Positions 33,372-44,382 of a stretch of DNA of 64,000 bases are shown here, piece after piece (positions within the stretch are counted from its first letter, which is position 1; every line of letters starts with the position of its first letter). The stretch lies in contig CANRHD010000002.1 of the NCBI GenBank assembly GCA_947630285.1, positions 1 to 64,000 of the forward strand. Direction: 5' to 3'. The DNA is from an uncultured Clostridia bacterium. Its GTDB lineage: Bacteria; Bacillota; Clostridia; Oscillospirales; Acutalibacteraceae. A model generated the notes under the pieces. It ran no database searches. It was not told the origin of the DNA and was given only the letters and a program-made list of their open reading frames with translations. A program made the position numbers and the translations under genes.

Positions 33372-33450
33372 ACGGCGCAGACAAACTCTATGCCGTTTGT
33401 TTAATAAATATGTTATAGTACATCAAAAAATGAAAGTATTTGTTTAAGCA

Positions 33451-33505
33451 GAATAATTAAAGGCGCAAATCAGGCTTTAATTATTCCCACTGCGCCTTTA
33501 TTATT
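33451..33505 (-). terminator. Overlapping hairpins after fhs
   Basis: Two perfect but mutually exclusive stems: GAATAATTAAAG with CTTTAATTATTC (33451-33462/33475-33486), and TAAAGGCGCA with TGCGCCTTTA (33458-33467/33491-33500). The second is flanked by T-rich sequence on both strands and could end the purine operon. Confidence 0.6.
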
Positions 33506-33523
33506 TATGTTTTTAAGCGTCGG

Positions 33524-35200
33524 TTAAAACAAGCCGGAAATTTTGCCGTTTTCGTCAACATCAATTTTTTCGGCGGCCGGCGATTTCGGAAGCCCCGGCA
33601 TAGTCATAATATCGCCCGTAAGCACGACTATAAACCCGGCGCCTGCGGATATTTTAACATTCTTAACGGTTACGGTGAAATGTTCGGGCGCACCGAGCTT
33701 TGTCGGGTCGTCGGAGAAGCTGTACTGCGTTTTTGCAATACATACCGGGCATTTGCCGAAGCCGAGAGCCTCAAGCTGTGCTATCTGCTTTTTGGCGTTT
33801 GGCATAACGGTAATTCCGTCGCCGCCGTAAATCTTTTTGACGACAGCTTCGATTTTTTCCTCGATTGACAGATCGCTGTCGTATGAGAAAGTAAAATCGC
33901 CTTTTTCCTCCTCGCAGAGACGGACAACCTCTTTTGCAAGCTCCTCTCCGCCTTTTCCGCCCTCTGCCCAAACTGTTGAAAGGACGGTATTTACACCGAG
34001 CTCACGGCATTTTTCGATTATAAAATCTATCTCCCTGTCGGTGTCGGTAGGAAATCTGTTTACCGCCACAACGCAGGGAAGCTTATACACATTTTTAATG
34101 TTTGAAACATGGCGCAGGAGATTGGGTATTCCCTTTTCAAGCGCATTGATATCCTCTGTGTTAAGCTCTTTTTTATCAAGTCCGCCGTGCATTTTAAGCG
34201 CCCTTACCGTTGCGACAACTACAACCGCATCGGGTGTGAGGCCGGCCATACGGCACTTTATATCAAGGAATTTTTCAGCGCCCAAATCTGCGCCGAAGCC
34301 TGCCTCCGTAACGGCGTAATCGCCCATTTTCATAGCCATTTTTGTTGCGATTACCGAGTTACAGCCGTGCGCAATATTTGCAAACGGTCCGCCGTGGACA
34401 AATGCCGGAGTACCCTCAAGCGTCTGAACAAGGTTCGGTTTAAGCGCATCTTTTAAAAGCGCCGTCATAGCGCCTACGGCTTTTAAATCGCCTGCGGTTA
34501 CGGGCTTGTCGTCATAAGTATAGCCTACGATTATTCTTGAAAGTCTTTCCTTTAAATCCCTGATTGAATTTGCAAGGCAGAAAACCGCCATAATTTCCGA
34601 AGCAACGGTAATGTCAAAGCCGTCCTCTCTCGGCGTTCCGTTTACCCTGCCGCCGAGTCCGTCGGTTATGAAACGAAGCTGGCGGTCGTTCATATCAACA
34701 CAGCGCTTCCATGTTATTTTTCTGACATCAATGCCGAGGCTGTTGCCCTGCTGAATGTGGTTATCGAGCATAGCGGCAAGCAAATTGTTGGCCGCACCTA
34801 TGGCGTGAAAATCTCCCGTGAAATGAAGATTGATATCCTCCATGGGAACTACCTGCGCATAGCCGCCGCCTGCCGCACCGCCCTTTACGCCGAAAACAGG
34901 GCCGAGAGACGGTTCTCTCAATGCAACGACTACATCTTTGCCTATTCTCTTTAAGCCGTCGGCAAGTCCAATGGTCGTTGTGGTCTTGCCCTCGCCGGCA
35001 GGCGTGGGGGTAATGGCGGTGACAAGTATAAGCCTGCCGTCCTTCTTTTTGCTTTCGCTGAGCAGAGCAAGGTCAACCTTTGCCTTGTAATTGCCGTACT
35101 GCTCTATGTACTTTTCGTCAACATGAGCGGTCTTTGCAATTTCCGTTATGTGCTTCATTTTGCACTGCTGAGCAATTTCAATATCCGTAAGGTATGCCAT
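33524..35200 (-). CDS. fhs: Formate-tetrahydrofolate ligase
   Basis: Fhs makes 10-formyl-tetrahydrofolate from formate, ATP and THF. The 558-residue protein has the P-loop [10 protein letters not shown] (~residue 67), followed by [19 protein letters not shown] and a C-terminal [20 protein letters not shown], all family hallmarks. It is the last gene of the purine operon, where its product feeds the two formyl-transfer steps (PurN and the AICAR formyltransferase). It starts at ATG 35200 after AAAGGAG, 14 bases from purL. Confidence 0.97.
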   Translation of the reverse strand: MAYLTDIEIAQQCKMKHITEIAKTAHVDEKYIEQYGNYKAKVDLALLSESKKKDGRLILVTAITPTPAGEGKTTTTIGLADGLKRIGKDVVVALREPSLGPVFGVKGGAAGGGYAQVVPMEDINLHFTGDFHAIGAANNLLAAMLDNHIQQGNSLGIDVRKITWKRCVDMNDRQLRFITDGLGGRVNGTPREDGFDITVASEIMAVFCLANSIRDLKERLSRIIVGYTYDDKPVTAGDLKAVGAMTALLKDALKPNLVQTLEGTPAFVHGGPFANIAHGCNSVIATKMAMKMGDYAVTEAGFGADLGAEKFLDIKCRMAGLTPDAVVVVATVRALKMHGGLDKKELNTEDINALEKGIPNLLRHVSNIKNVYKLPCVVAVNRFPTDTDREIDFIIEKCRELGVNTVLSTVWAEGGKGGEELAKEVVRLCEEEKGDFTFSYDSDLSIEEKIEAVVKKIYGGDGITVMPNAKKQIAQLEALGFGKCPVCIAKTQYSFSDDPTKLGAPEHFTVTVKNVKISAGAGFIVVLTGDIMTMPGLPKSPAAEKIDVDENGKISGLF

Positions 35201-35214
35201 AATATTTTGCTCCT

Positions 35215-38200
35215 TTATTTAAAATATTTAACTGCGGCCTCAAACATCTTAATATCATAATTGCCGGGAACATTTTTGTAAAGCCCCGAGCCTACCCGTT
35301 CGCTGTGTCCCATTTTTCCGAACACCCTGCCGTCGGGCGAGGTGATGCCCTCTATGGCGAACATAGAGTCGTTCGGATTAAACTGAACATCGTCCGTAGC
35401 GTTGCCGGAAAGGTCAACATACTGCGTAGCTATCTGACCGTTTTCGGCAAGCTCTTTTATAAGCTGTGCAGGGGCTAAAAATCTGCCCTCTCCGTGTGAT
35501 ATGGGAACGGAATAGACATCGCCGACGCTTGTCAGCGACAGCCACGGAGATTTATTGGAAGCAATTCTTGTTCTTACTATTTTAGACTGGTGCCGTGCAA
35601 TAGTATTGAATGTAAGCGTGGGGCAGTTTTCATCGGTGTCGATAATTTTGCCGTAGGGCACAAGACCGAGCTTGATAAGCGCCTGGAAGCCGTTGCAGAT
35701 ACCGCACATAAGCCCGTCACGCTTTTCAAGCAAATCGGTTACCCCGTCCTTTACCGCCGCATTTCTGAAAAACGCCGTGATAAATTTGCCGCTTCCGTCG
35801 GGCTCGTCGCCGCCGGAAAATCCGCCCGGAATAAATACCATCTGCGCCGTTTTGAGCTTGTCGGCAAACTCCTCTACGCTTGACTGAATTGCCGATGAGC
35901 TTAAGTTTTTGATAACTATTATCTCCGGCTGAGCGCCTGCGTCACGAACAGCCTTTGCGCTGTCATATTCGCAGTTTGTGCCGGGAAATGCTGGAATAAG
36001 TACCTTGGGCTTAGCACATTTCACCGCAGGCGAGGGATAACTCTGTACCTTGTAGGAGAAGTTTTCAAGTTTTTTGGGCTCTTTGGTAATATTGCAGGAA
36101 TATACCTTTTCGAGCCTGTCCTCGTAAAGGCCGTTAATCTCTTGCGCCGTTACGCTTTCGCCCGAATATTCAAGCGTCTGTTCGGCGGTGATTTCGCCGA
36201 CAACATCAAGCCCGTCGGCGTCGCTTACCTCCAATAGGAACGAGGCGTAGCTGTAGCCGAAAATATTATTAAGGGAACAATTTTCGTTAAACTTAAATCC
36301 GAAGCCGTTACCCATACACATTTTAATTACAGCTTCGGCTATACCGCCGAGACCCGGAGTGTAGCAGGAAACCGCCTTTCCGCTTTTGATAAGCCCGTTC
36401 ACCTTTTCAAACACGCTTAAAAGCGATGCGGTATCGGGAAGCCCGTCGCAATTATATTCGGGCTTTATGATTACAAGCTTATTCCCGGCCTTTTTAAATT
36501 CGGGAGAAATAATATCGTCCGTTTTGGCGGTAGTTACCGCAAAGGATACAAGCGTGGGCGGAACATCAAGCTTCTCAAACGAACCGCTCATCGAGTCCTT
36601 GCCGCCGATTGAGCCTATCTGAAGCTCCTTTTGCGCCTCAAAAGCGCCGAGAAGAGCAGCAAGGGGCTTGCCCCAGCGTTTGCCGTCGTGACCGGGCTTT
36701 TCAAAGTATTCCTGGAAAGTGAGATAGACATCTTCAAAGTCTGCGCCGGCGGCTATCAGCTTGCAGACCGATTCAACAACGGCGAGATATGCTCCGTGAT
36801 ACGGACTTTTTTCCGTAATAAAGGGGTTGTAGCCCCATGCCATAAGCGAGCAGTTGTCGGTGTGCTTTTCTTCAACGCTGATTTTCTGAACCATAGCCTG
36901 TATGGGCGTTCTCTGATTTTTGCCGCCGAACGGCATAAGAACCGTTCCTGCGCCGATAGTGGAGTCAAAGCGCTCGGAAAGCCCTCTCTTTGAACAGATA
37001 TTCAAATCGGAAGCCACAGCCTTAATATTGTCGGTAAAGCTTCCGCTTATTTTCCTATCAAAGGCCTTGGGTTTTTCGGGAGTTACCGAAATATGCTTTT
37101 GCGCTCCGTTGGAATTGAGAAATTCCCTGCTTATATCAACTATTTTGTTACCGTTCCAATTCATGGTAAGACGGGGTTCGGACTTAACCTCGGCAACGGG
37201 GGTAGCTTCAAGGTTTTCTTTTTGTGCAAGAGCCAAAAACGCCTCTACGCTCTCCTTTTCGACAACAACCGCCATTCTTTCCTGCGATTCGGAAATTGCA
37301 AGCTCCGTGCCGTCAAGTCCGTCATATTTTTTGGGTACCGAGTTAAGGTCTATCTCCAGACCGTCGGCAAGTTCGCCTATCGCAACCGATACGCCGCCTG
37401 CGCCGAAATCGTTACAGCGCTTAATCATAAGGCAGGCTTCCTTGTTTCTGAAAAGCCTTTGCAGTTTTCTTTCCTCAGGTGCGTTGCCCTTTTGAACCTC
37501 TGCGCCGCAGGTTTCTACGGAGTGGGCGTTATGCGCCTTTGACGAACCCGTTGCACCGCCTATTCCGTCACGGCCCGTTCTGCCGCCCAAAAGTATTACT
37601 ATATCGCCGGGAGCCGGAACCTCACGCCTGACATTTTCCTCGGGTGCGGCGGCGATTACTGCGCCGATTTCCATTCTTTTTGCGGCATAACCGGGGTGAT
37701 ATATCTCGTCAACTATGCCCGTGGCAAGTCCTATCTGGTTGCCGTATGACGAATAGCCTGCCGCAGCGGTGGTGACAAGCTTTCTCTGCGGAAGCTTTCC
37801 CGGAATGGTGTCGCTTACGGGTACCGTCGGGTCTGCCGCACCCGTAACACGCATTGCGCCGTAAACATAGCTTCTGCCCGAAAGCGGATCCCGTATAGCT
37901 CCGCCTATGCAGGTGGCCGCACCGCCGAAGGGTTCTATTTCGGTCGGGTGATTGTGCGTTTCGTTCTTAAACAGCAACAGCCACGGCTCTTTTACGCCGT
38001 CCGCCTCAATTTCTATTTTTACGGTGCAGGCGTTGATTTCCTCCGACTCGTCAAGCTTATCGAGCTTTCCGTGAGCCTTCAGATATTTGACCGCAACCGT
38101 CGCCAAATCCATAAGGCATACGGGCTTTGTTCTGCCGAGCTCCCTGCGGACGGCAAGGTAATCCTCATACGCTCTCTGCAAAAGCCCGTCCTCAAATTTC

Positions 38201-38901
38201 ACATCGTCAATAACGGTTAAAAATGTCGTGTGGCGGCAGTGATCCGACCAATAGGTATCTATCATACGGATTTCCGTTAAAGTGGGATCCCTGTGTTCCG
38301 ATTTAAAATAGTCCTGACAGAATTTAATGTCGTCATTGTCCATTGCCAGCGCATATTTTTCCACAAAATCGGCAAGCTCGCTGTCGGAATAGCCGTTAAA
38401 GCCGTCAAGCGTTTTTACCCTTTCGGGTATATCGTAATCCGCCTTTAAGGTTTCAAAGCTGTCAAGAGTCGCCTCCCTCGCCTCAACGGGATTTATAACA
38501 TATTTTTTGATTTCATCTATATCTTCCTGTGTTAAATCGCCGTAAAGCGCATAGACCTTGGCGGAGCGGATTATGGGTCTGTCGCCCTGCGAAATTATCT
38601 GTATGCACTGCGCCGCCGAGTCCGCCCTCTGGTCAAACTGACCCGGAAGATACTCCACCGCAAAAACCTCTGCATTATCCGTTTCAATTTCAGCAGAAGC
38701 GATGTCAAGCTGAGGCTCCGAAAAAACGGTTTTGACGGCGTAATCGAACAGCTCTTTTGTAATGTTTTCGGCGTCGTAACGGTTTATAATGCGAACGCCC
38801 GTTAAATTTTTAATACCGAGAAGATTTTTTGCATCGTTTAACAATGCCTTTGCTTCATTTGCAAGTTCTTTTTTCTTTTCAACGAAAATTCTGTAAACCA
38901 A
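35215..38901 (-). CDS. purL: Phosphoribosylformylglycinamidine synthase, single-chain
   Basis: PurL converts FGAR to FGAM with glutamine and ATP, the fourth purine step. At 1228 residues it is the fused long form. It has an N-terminal PurS-like part, the synthetase core with [20 protein letters not shown] and a second half with [10 protein letters not shown]-terminal glutaminase domain has the nucleophile Cys in [11 protein letters not shown] and ISHGEGRF. The long single-chain form is typical of some Clostridia and Bacteroidetes. The start is TTG at 38901 with AAGGAGGG nine bases before; purD ends four bases upstream of it, so the two are coupled. Confidence 0.95.
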   Translation of the reverse strand: MVYRIFVEKKKELANEAKALLNDAKNLLGIKNLTGVRIINRYDAENITKELFDYAVKTVFSEPQLDIASAEIETDNAEVFAVEYLPGQFDQRADSAAQCIQIISQGDRPIIRSAKVYALYGDLTQEDIDEIKKYVINPVEAREATLDSFETLKADYDIPERVKTLDGFNGYSDSELADFVEKYALAMDNDDIKFCQDYFKSEHRDPTLTEIRMIDTYWSDHCRHTTFLTVIDDVKFEDGLLQRAYEDYLAVRRELGRTKPVCLMDLATVAVKYLKAHGKLDKLDESEEINACTVKIEIEADGVKEPWLLLFKNETHNHPTEIEPFGGAATCIGGAIRDPLSGRSYVYGAMRVTGAADPTVPVSDTIPGKLPQRKLVTTAAAGYSSYGNQIGLATGIVDEIYHPGYAAKRMEIGAVIAAAPEENVRREVPAPGDIVILLGGRTGRDGIGGATGSSKAHNAHSVETCGAEVQKGNAPEERKLQRLFRNKEACLMIKRCNDFGAGGVSVAIGELADGLEIDLNSVPKKYDGLDGTELAISESQERMAVVVEKESVEAFLALAQKENLEATPVAEVKSEPRLTMNWNGNKIVDISREFLNSNGAQKHISVTPEKPKAFDRKISGSFTDNIKAVASDLNICSKRGLSERFDSTIGAGTVLMPFGGKNQRTPIQAMVQKISVEEKHTDNCSLMAWGYNPFITEKSPYHGAYLAVVESVCKLIAAGADFEDVYLTFQEYFEKPGHDGKRWGKPLAALLGAFEAQKELQIGSIGGKDSMSGSFEKLDVPPTLVSFAVTTAKTDDIISPEFKKAGNKLVIIKPEYNCDGLPDTASLLSVFEKVNGLIKSGKAVSCYTPGLGGIAEAVIKMCMGNGFGFKFNENCSLNNIFGYSYASFLLEVSDADGLDVVGEITAEQTLEYSGESVTAQEINGLYEDRLEKVYSCNITKEPKKLENFSYKVQSYPSPAVKCAKPKVLIPAFPGTNCEYDSAKAVRDAGAQPEIIVIKNLSSSAIQSSVEEFADKLKTAQMVFIPGGFSGGDEPDGSGKFITAFFRNAAVKDGVTDLLEKRDGLMCGICNGFQALIKLGLVPYGKIIDTDENCPTLTFNTIARHQSKIVRTRIASNKSPWLSLTSVGDVYSVPISHGEGRFLAPAQLIKELAENGQIATQYVDLSGNATDDVQFNPNDSMFAIEGITSPDGRVFGKMGHSERVGSGLYKNVPGNYDIKMFEAAVKYFK

Positions 38902-38905
38902 GCCG

Positions 38906-40174
38906 TTATCCCTCCTTGCAGTTCAATGCCCTTTTGCCTATATCACGGCGGTAATAGGCGTTTTCAAAGCGTATCTTCGAAACCTCATTGTATGAAGCTT
39001 CAACGGCCTCTTTCAGGGTATCTCTGACCTGAGTGACGCCCAAAACCCGTCCTCCGTTTGTCAAAAGCCTGCCGTCCTCAAGCTTTGCGCCTGCGACAAA
39101 CACGCTTTTTGCCGTTTCCTCGGGCATAGTTATCTCGAAGCCCTTTTCATACTTAACGGGATAGCCCTGCGAAGCCATAATAACACAGCATGCGCTTTTT
39201 TTAGAGAATTTGACCTCGCACTCGGAAAGCTTTTCATTGGTAACGGCCATCATAACCGTGAGCAAATCGCTTTCAAGCAGAGGCAAAACCACCTGTGTTT
39301 CCGGGTCGCCGAAACGGCAGTTATACTCTATTACCTTGGGGCCGTTTTCGGTCAGCATCAGCCCGAAATACAAACAGCCCTTAAAGGTTCTGCCCTCGTT
39401 TTTCATAGCCTTTACGGTGGGCAGGAAGATTTTTTCCATACACTCGTCAGCTATCTCCTCTGTGTAATACGGGTTGGGCGCAACCGTTCCCATTCCGCCC
39501 GTGTTAAGTCCCGTATCGTTGTCGCCGGCACGCTTATGATCCATGGACGAAATCATGGGAACGACCGTTTTGCCGTCGGTAAAGGATAAAACGGAAACCT
39601 CGGGGCCGGTTAAAAATTCCTCAATAACTATCTTATCTCCGCTTTTTCCGAACTGCTTGTCCCTCATAATCGAAATAACGGCGTCCTTTGCCTGCTCACG
39701 GGTAGCTGCGATAATAACGCCCTTTCCGAGCGCAAGGCCGTCCGCCTTTACTACGGTGGGGATAGGACAGCTCTCTACATATTTGAGAGCCTCGTCGGCG
39801 TCGGAAAACACCTCGTACTGCGCCGTGGGAATACCGTACTTTTTCATAAGCTGTTTTGAAAACACCTTACTGCCCTCTATAACAGCGGCGTTTTTCCTCG
39901 GACCGAAGCAGGCTATGCCCTTTTCCTCAAGAGCGTCCACACAGCCCATAACCAAAGGGTCGTCGGGCGCCACTACCGCATAATCGACGCTGTTTTTGAC
40001 TGCAAAATCGACTATCCTCTCTATATCCGTAGCGCCTATATCTACAAGCGTTGCGTCGTTTGCCATACCGCCGTTGCCCGGAAGCGCAAATATTTCGCTT
40101 ACCTGCCTGTTCTCTTTAATTTTTTTAATTATAGCGTGTTCCCTGCCGCCGCCGCCGACAACTAATACTTTCAT
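38906..40174 (-). CDS. purD: Phosphoribosylamine-glycine ligase
   Basis: PurD joins phosphoribosylamine and glycine in the second purine step. The 422-residue ATP-grasp enzyme starts MKVLVVGGGGREHAI, has the lysine region VVKADGLALGKGVI and the metal-binding stretch FNCRFGDPETQ-type (here YNCRFGDPETQVVLPLL). Length is normal. GAGGT precedes the ATG. It is followed closely by purL. Confidence 0.97.
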   Translation of the reverse strand: MKVLVVGGGGREHAIIKKIKENRQVSEIFALPGNGGMANDATLVDIGATDIERIVDFAVKNSVDYAVVAPDDPLVMGCVDALEEKGIACFGPRKNAAVIEGSKVFSKQLMKKYGIPTAQYEVFSDADEALKYVESCPIPTVVKADGLALGKGVIIAATREQAKDAVISIMRDKQFGKSGDKIVIEEFLTGPEVSVLSFTDGKTVVPMISSMDHKRAGDNDTGLNTGGMGTVAPNPYYTEEIADECMEKIFLPTVKAMKNEGRTFKGCLYFGLMLTENGPKVIEYNCRFGDPETQVVLPLLESDLLTVMMAVTNEKLSECEVKFSKKSACCVIMASQGYPVKYEKGFEITMPEETAKSVFVAGAKLEDGRLLTNGGRVLGVTQVRDTLKEAVEASYNEVSKIRFENAYYRRDIGKRALNCKEG

Positions 40175-40189
40175 TGCTTTTACCTCTTA

Positions 40190-41374
40190 TTAATGATGGA
40201 ATAATCTCATACCCGTAAACGCCATTGCGATGTTGTATTTGTCACAGCACTCAATAACTGCGTCGTCACGGATTGAGCCGCCCGGCTCGGCTATGTACTT
40301 TACGCCGGAGCGGTGCGCTCTTTCGATATTATCGGAAAACGGGAAGAAAGCGTCGGAGCCCAGAGCAACATTATCCTTTGTCGCAAGGTATGCCGCCTGC
40401 TCCTCCTTGGTGAAGGGCTCGGGTCTTTCGGTAAAATATTTCTGCCAAACGCCCGGTGCGCAGACATCTTCTTCGTTCTGATTAATGTAGCCGTCGATAA
40501 CATTATCCCTGTCGGGTCTGCCTATATCGTCCCTGAAAGGCAGGTTTATAACCTTGTCGGCCTGACGCAGGAACCATGTGTCCGCCTTTGTGCCGGCGAG
40601 CCTTGTGCAATGTATTCTTGACTGCTGGCCCGCACCTACGCCTATGGCCTGGCCGTCAACCGCATAGCAGACGGAATTTGACTGCGTATATTTAAGCGTG
40701 ATAAGCGCAACTATAAGGTCACGGACTGCGCTTTCGGGCATATCCTTGTTAGCCGTAACTATATTTGAAAGAAGCTCTTTGTCTATTTTAAAATTATTTC
40801 TGCCCTGTTCAAAGGTAATGCCGAAAACCTGCTTATGCTCCTGCGGCGCCGGAACATAGTCGGGGTCGATTTTTACTATATTGTAATTGCCTTTTCTCTT
40901 GGATTTTAAAATCTCAAGCGCCTCCGGCTCATATCCGGGGGCGATAATTCCGTCGGAAACCTCTCTTTTAATCATTTTTGCGGTGGTAACATCGCATATA
41001 TCGGAAAGCGCAACCCAGTCGCCGAACGAGCACATTCTGTCTGTACCCCTCGCACGGGCGTAAGCGCAGGCGAGCGCAGAGGAGTCAAGGTCCTCAATAT
41101 CGTCTACAAAGCAGGCCTTTTTAAGAGTGTCGGAAAGCGGTATGCCGACAGCCGCAGAAGTGGGGCTTACATGCTTAAACGAGGTTACCGCCGGAAGCCC
41201 GAGAGCCTCTTTAAGCTCCTTTACAAGCTGCCATGAGTTAAATGCGTCGAGAAAGTTTATATATCCGGGTCTTCCGCAAAGTATTTCAATGGGAAGCTCG
41301 CTGCCGTCGTGCATATAGATTTTTGAAGGCTTTTGATTAGGGTTACAGCCGTATTTAAGTTCAAATTCTTTCAT
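40190..41374 (-). CDS. purH: AICAR formyltransferase, stand-alone (PurH C-terminal domain type)
   Basis: The 394-residue protein matches the AICAR transformylase half of PurH: ELKYGCNPNQKPSKIY, SFKHVSPTSAA (with the catalytic Lys-His) and NSVCYAVDGQAIGVGAGQQS, with FFPFSDNIERA near the end. The MGS-like IMP cyclohydrolase domain is absent. It transfers a formyl group from 10-formyl-THF to AICAR. The cyclisation step is encoded by the PurO-type gene directly upstream (11 bases). GAGGG precedes the ATG. Confidence 0.93.
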   Translation of the reverse strand: MKEFELKYGCNPNQKPSKIYMHDGSELPIEILCGRPGYINFLDAFNSWQLVKELKEALGLPAVTSFKHVSPTSAAVGIPLSDTLKKACFVDDIEDLDSSALACAYARARGTDRMCSFGDWVALSDICDVTTAKMIKREVSDGIIAPGYEPEALEILKSKRKGNYNIVKIDPDYVPAPQEHKQVFGITFEQGRNNFKIDKELLSNIVTANKDMPESAVRDLIVALITLKYTQSNSVCYAVDGQAIGVGAGQQSRIHCTRLAGTKADTWFLRQADKVINLPFRDDIGRPDRDNVIDGYINQNEEDVCAPGVWQKYFTERPEPFTKEEQAAYLATKDNVALGSDAFFPFSDNIERAHRSGVKYIAEPGGSIRDDAVIECCDKYNIAMAFTGMRLFHH

Positions 41375-41384
41375 TTTAATTCCC

Positions 41385-42101
41385 TCACTTATTTTTATTT
41401 ACTATTCTTGAAGTGTATTTGCCTGTCTGAATATCAATATATCTTACAAAGAGCGACACCTTGTTGTCCCCGTTGAGATTTTCCCAAATAAGCTGTGTAA
41501 GCTCGTCAATGCCGACATCGGGAAGCTCTAAGGTCTTCGGCTCGCCCTCGAAGCTCGGGAGAGGATTGCCCTCTCGGCTGTATGTGTGGATAAACTTTGC
41601 CCTGCCGCTTACGGGATTTGAATAGGCGTAAGTATATCTTTGGCAGGAGCTTGCGTCGCCCTCGGCCGATTTAAGGATTGACAAAGCGTAATTCATTTCG
41701 CCGTTATCAATATGAATAATGCCGGAAATTCTCGGAGTGTAGTTTGGGGCGTCGTCCTCAAACTCCCTTGTACGCAGGGACTGTTCAAAGGTCATCTGCT
41801 TATCCATAAGCTCATAAATCGTATCGGTCTGGTCGCCGTTTGTGACAATGGTTTTATTGCCAAGCACCCTTACGGGAGCGTAAATTATAAGATGCGGATC
41901 GACCATTTTCGACTCGTCAAAAGCCTGAGTGCGTATGCCCTCGCCGTCCTCAACGAACACACGGTTTCTGCTGTTTTCGCTCCTGCCCATTATAAAATAA
42001 GCAGTAACCGCCTTTTTGCCGTCCGCACTTTTGCCGATTATAATTCCTCTGCCGTGATACGCCAGGGAATTAAGCTCTTCTTTGATAGATTTGATTTCCA
42101 T
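41385..42101 (-). CDS. purO: IMP cyclohydrolase, archaeal PurO type
   Basis: The 238-residue protein resembles the PurO family that closes FAICAR to IMP, best known from archaea: LAYHGRGIIIGKSADGK, then YFIMGRSENSRNRVF and GNKTIVTNGDQTDTI. It is unrelated to the N-terminal domain of ordinary bacterial PurH. Its place next to a transformylase lacking that domain supports the assignment: together they replace bifunctional PurH. AGGGG lies upstream of the ATG. Confidence 0.9.
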   Translation of the reverse strand: MEIKSIKEELNSLAYHGRGIIIGKSADGKKAVTAYFIMGRSENSRNRVFVEDGEGIRTQAFDESKMVDPHLIIYAPVRVLGNKTIVTNGDQTDTIYELMDKQMTFEQSLRTREFEDDAPNYTPRISGIIHIDNGEMNYALSILKSAEGDASSCQRYTYAYSNPVSGRAKFIHTYSREGNPLPSFEGEPKTLELPDVGIDELTQLIWENLNGDNKVSLFVRYIDIQTGKYTSRIVNKNK

Positions 42102-42128
42102 AAGTACAAGCCCCTTTTAATATTTGAT

Positions 42129-42740
42129 TTATTTTGAAATAATTTGTCCGCAAACCTTTTCAACAGCCTTTGGGAGAATAATCCACTCGGCGTTTTCCAT
42201 AACTCTTCTCTGTAGGGTTTCCGGGGTGTCGCCCTCCTCAACCTCAACAGCCTTCTGCATTATAATTTCGCCGCCGTCGGGTATCTCGTTTACATAGTGA
42301 ACGGTTGCGCCCGTAACCTTAACGCCTTTTTCAAGCGCCGCCCTGTGCACACGAAGCCCGTAAAAGCCCTCGCCGCAAAACGACGGTATCAGCGACGGGT
42401 GGACATTTAAAATCCTTTTTTCGTAACGGGAGGTAAATTCTGCGCTTAAAATCGACATAAAGCCGGCAAGGACTATTAAATCAATACCGTTTTCGTCAAG
42501 TATTGAGATTATTCCGTCCTCGAAAGCCTCCTGAGAGCCGAGCTGTTTTTTAAGCACGGTAAATGTTTTTATACCTGCGTTCCTCGCCCTTGCGAGCGCA
42601 TAGGCGTCTGCGTTATTTGATATTACAAGCTCGATTTTTCCGCTTGTGATAATACCGCTGTTTTGGGCGTCTATAAGCGCCTGCAAATTTGTGCCGCCGC
42701 CCGATACCAAAACAGCTATTTTAGCCTTTTTGCCCGTCAA
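42129..42740 (-). CDS. purN: Phosphoribosylglycinamide formyltransferase
   Basis: PurN formylates GAR using 10-formyl-THF. The 203-residue enzyme shows IAVLVSGGGTNLQALID at the N-terminus, the catalytic region AGFMSIL and NVHPSLIPSF with the Asn-His pair, and TGATVHYVNEIPDGG with the catalytic Asp near GG. The start is most likely the TTG at 42740, seven bases after AGGAGGT; upstream codons in frame would overlap the transporter gene without a site. It overlaps the end of that gene by 20 bases. Confidence 0.94.
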   Translation of the reverse strand: MTGKKAKIAVLVSGGGTNLQALIDAQNSGIITSGKIELVISNNADAYALARARNAGIKTFTVLKKQLGSQEAFEDGIISILDENGIDLIVLAGFMSILSAEFTSRYEKRILNVHPSLIPSFCGEGFYGLRVHRAALEKGVKVTGATVHYVNEIPDGGEIIMQKAVEVEEGDTPETLQRRVMENAEWIILPKAVEKVCGQIISK

Positions 42741-43341
42741 CCTTTTTACCTCCTGCCATAGACAGCAGCGGAAGCAACATTCCGCCTGCCGAATTTCCCA
42801 ATATAACAAGCCATATAAACACGAACGCCTTTAAGGAAACTATGCCCGAAACCGCAAAATAAAACATATCCGCAACAGAGTGTTCGTAGCCGCTTAATAT
42901 GAAAACCGGTATGCACAGTAAAATCCCCAAAGGGGTTTTGTTCTTTTTAAAAATATCGACCGCCAAATATATGAGTATTCCGCAGAAAAACGCCCTTATA
43001 AGCGTTTGGGGGATTTCCTGCTCAAGCTTTAAACTGCAAGCGTCAAAGCCCGCCTGACGAAGCTTGGGTACGGCATACGCCAAAGCGTAACCGCAGACGG
43101 TTGTAGCCGTGACATTGCCCAGAAGCCCCGTAAACAGAACCGAAAGCTCCTGTTTGGTGTGCTTTTCGGGTATGTAGCATATCTTGCCCGTATATAGGGA
43201 ATAGCCCTGATAGCAAATGCAAACCAACGCCACCGTAAAAAGCAGAGAGCCCACATACTTGTTGTCGCAGGAGAGGTAAACGGCTCCGCCTATTGAAATA
43301 AGCACGCCTGCAAAAATACCGTTAATTATCTGTTTCAGCAT
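42721..43341 (-). CDS. Formate/nitrite transporter family protein
   Basis: The 206-residue protein has about six transmembrane helices and FNT-type features: an N-terminal [12 protein letters not shown], the region [33 protein letters not shown] and a final [15 protein letters not shown] channels move formate, nitrite or hydrosulfide. In this operon, between purM and purN and with fhs at the end, formate uptake for 10-formyl-THF synthesis is the natural role. The ATG overlaps the purM stop. Shorter than the typical 250-280 residues. Confidence 0.85.
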   Translation of the reverse strand: MLKQIINGIFAGVLISIGGAVYLSCDNKYVGSLLFTVALVCICYQGYSLYTGKICYIPEKHTKQELSVLFTGLLGNVTATTVCGYALAYAVPKLRQAGFDACSLKLEQEIPQTLIRAFFCGILIYLAVDIFKKNKTPLGILLCIPVFILSGYEHSVADMFYFAVSGIVSLKAFVFIWLVILGNSAGGMLLPLLSMAGGKKVDGQKG

Positions 43342-44378
43342 ATCTCTATCTTACTTTCCGATTTAATAATTTCGCCTATAATGTATGCGTCCTGGCCGTT
43401 TGCCTTTAAAATTTCAAGCGCTCTGTCGGCGTCCTGCTTTGCAACCGTTATGCTCATACCGACGCCCATATTAAAGGTGTTGAACATATCCCTTTCGTCT
43501 ATGCCGCCCTTCTTTGCAATCAAAGCAAAAATCGGCAAAACCTTTACGGCGCTTCGCTCTATCCTTGCACACAGGCCGTCGGGAATACTTCTGGGTATAT
43601 TCTCGTAAAATCCGCCGCCCGTGATATGGGAAATTCCCTTTACCGAAAGCTCGGAAAGCAAAGCAAGGACGGGTTTTACATAGATTTTGGTGGGCGTCAG
43701 GAGCGTTTCGCCTATCGACCTGCCGCCAAGGCAGTCCACGGGGGATTTAATATCGCTGTTTTCAACATCGAACACCTTTCTCACAAGGGAAAATCCGTTT
43801 GAATGAACGCCGCTTGAGGGAAGCGCAATTATAACATCGCCCTCGCACATTGTCTTGTTGTCGATGATTTTTGACTTGTCAACAACGCCCGTACAGTAGC
43901 CTGCAAGGTCATATTCGTCGATGGGATAAAAGCCGGGCATCTCGGCGGTTTCTCCGCCTATCAGCGCCGCACCCGACTGCACACAGCCGTCGCACACGCC
44001 CTTTACGATGTCGGCAATCTTTTCCGGTACATTCTTGCCGCAGGCTATGTAATCGAGGAAGAATAAAGGCTTTGCCCCACAGCAGATAATATCGTTTACG
44101 CACATCGCAACGCAGTCGATGCCGACGGTATCGTGCCTGTCCATCAAAAAGGCAAGCTTCAGCTTTGTGCCGACGCCGTCCGTTCCGCTTACAAGCACGG
44201 GTCTTGTTATGCCTGTGAGGTCAAGCTCAAAAAGTCCGCCGAAGCCGCCGACATCGGAGCAAACCGACGGGGTTATCGTAGAGGCTATGTGCTTTTTCAT
44301 AAGCTCCACAGCCCTGTAGCCGGCCGTAATATCAACGCCTGCCGCCGCATAAACATCTGATTTAGAATTGTTGTTCAT
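43335..44378 (-). CDS. purM: Phosphoribosylformylglycinamidine cyclo-ligase
   Basis: PurM closes the imidazole ring to AIR with ATP. The 347-residue protein has [40 protein letters not shown] and the [20 protein letters not shown] block, plus [12 protein letters not shown], all standard. I use the ATG at 44378 (MNNNSKSD) behind AAAGGAA; the longer frame to 44429 overlaps purF. It lies four bases after the purF stop. Confidence 0.96.
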   Translation of the reverse strand: MNNNSKSDVYAAAGVDITAGYRAVELMKKHIASTITPSVCSDVGGFGGLFELDLTGITRPVLVSGTDGVGTKLKLAFLMDRHDTVGIDCVAMCVNDIICCGAKPLFFLDYIACGKNVPEKIADIVKGVCDGCVQSGAALIGGETAEMPGFYPIDEYDLAGYCTGVVDKSKIIDNKTMCEGDVIIALPSSGVHSNGFSLVRKVFDVENSDIKSPVDCLGGRSIGETLLTPTKIYVKPVLALLSELSVKGISHITGGGFYENIPRSIPDGLCARIERSAVKVLPIFALIAKKGGIDERDMFNTFNMGVGMSITVAKQDADRALEILKANGQDAYIIGEIIKSESKIEIC

Positions 44379-44382
44379 AGTC

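Noticed and set aside
33372-33400. CAAACGGC/GCCGTTTG hairpin as a riboswitch
   Set aside because: It lies upstream of the -35 box of the antiporter promoter, so it is not in the leader RNA; no known aptamer motif is present.
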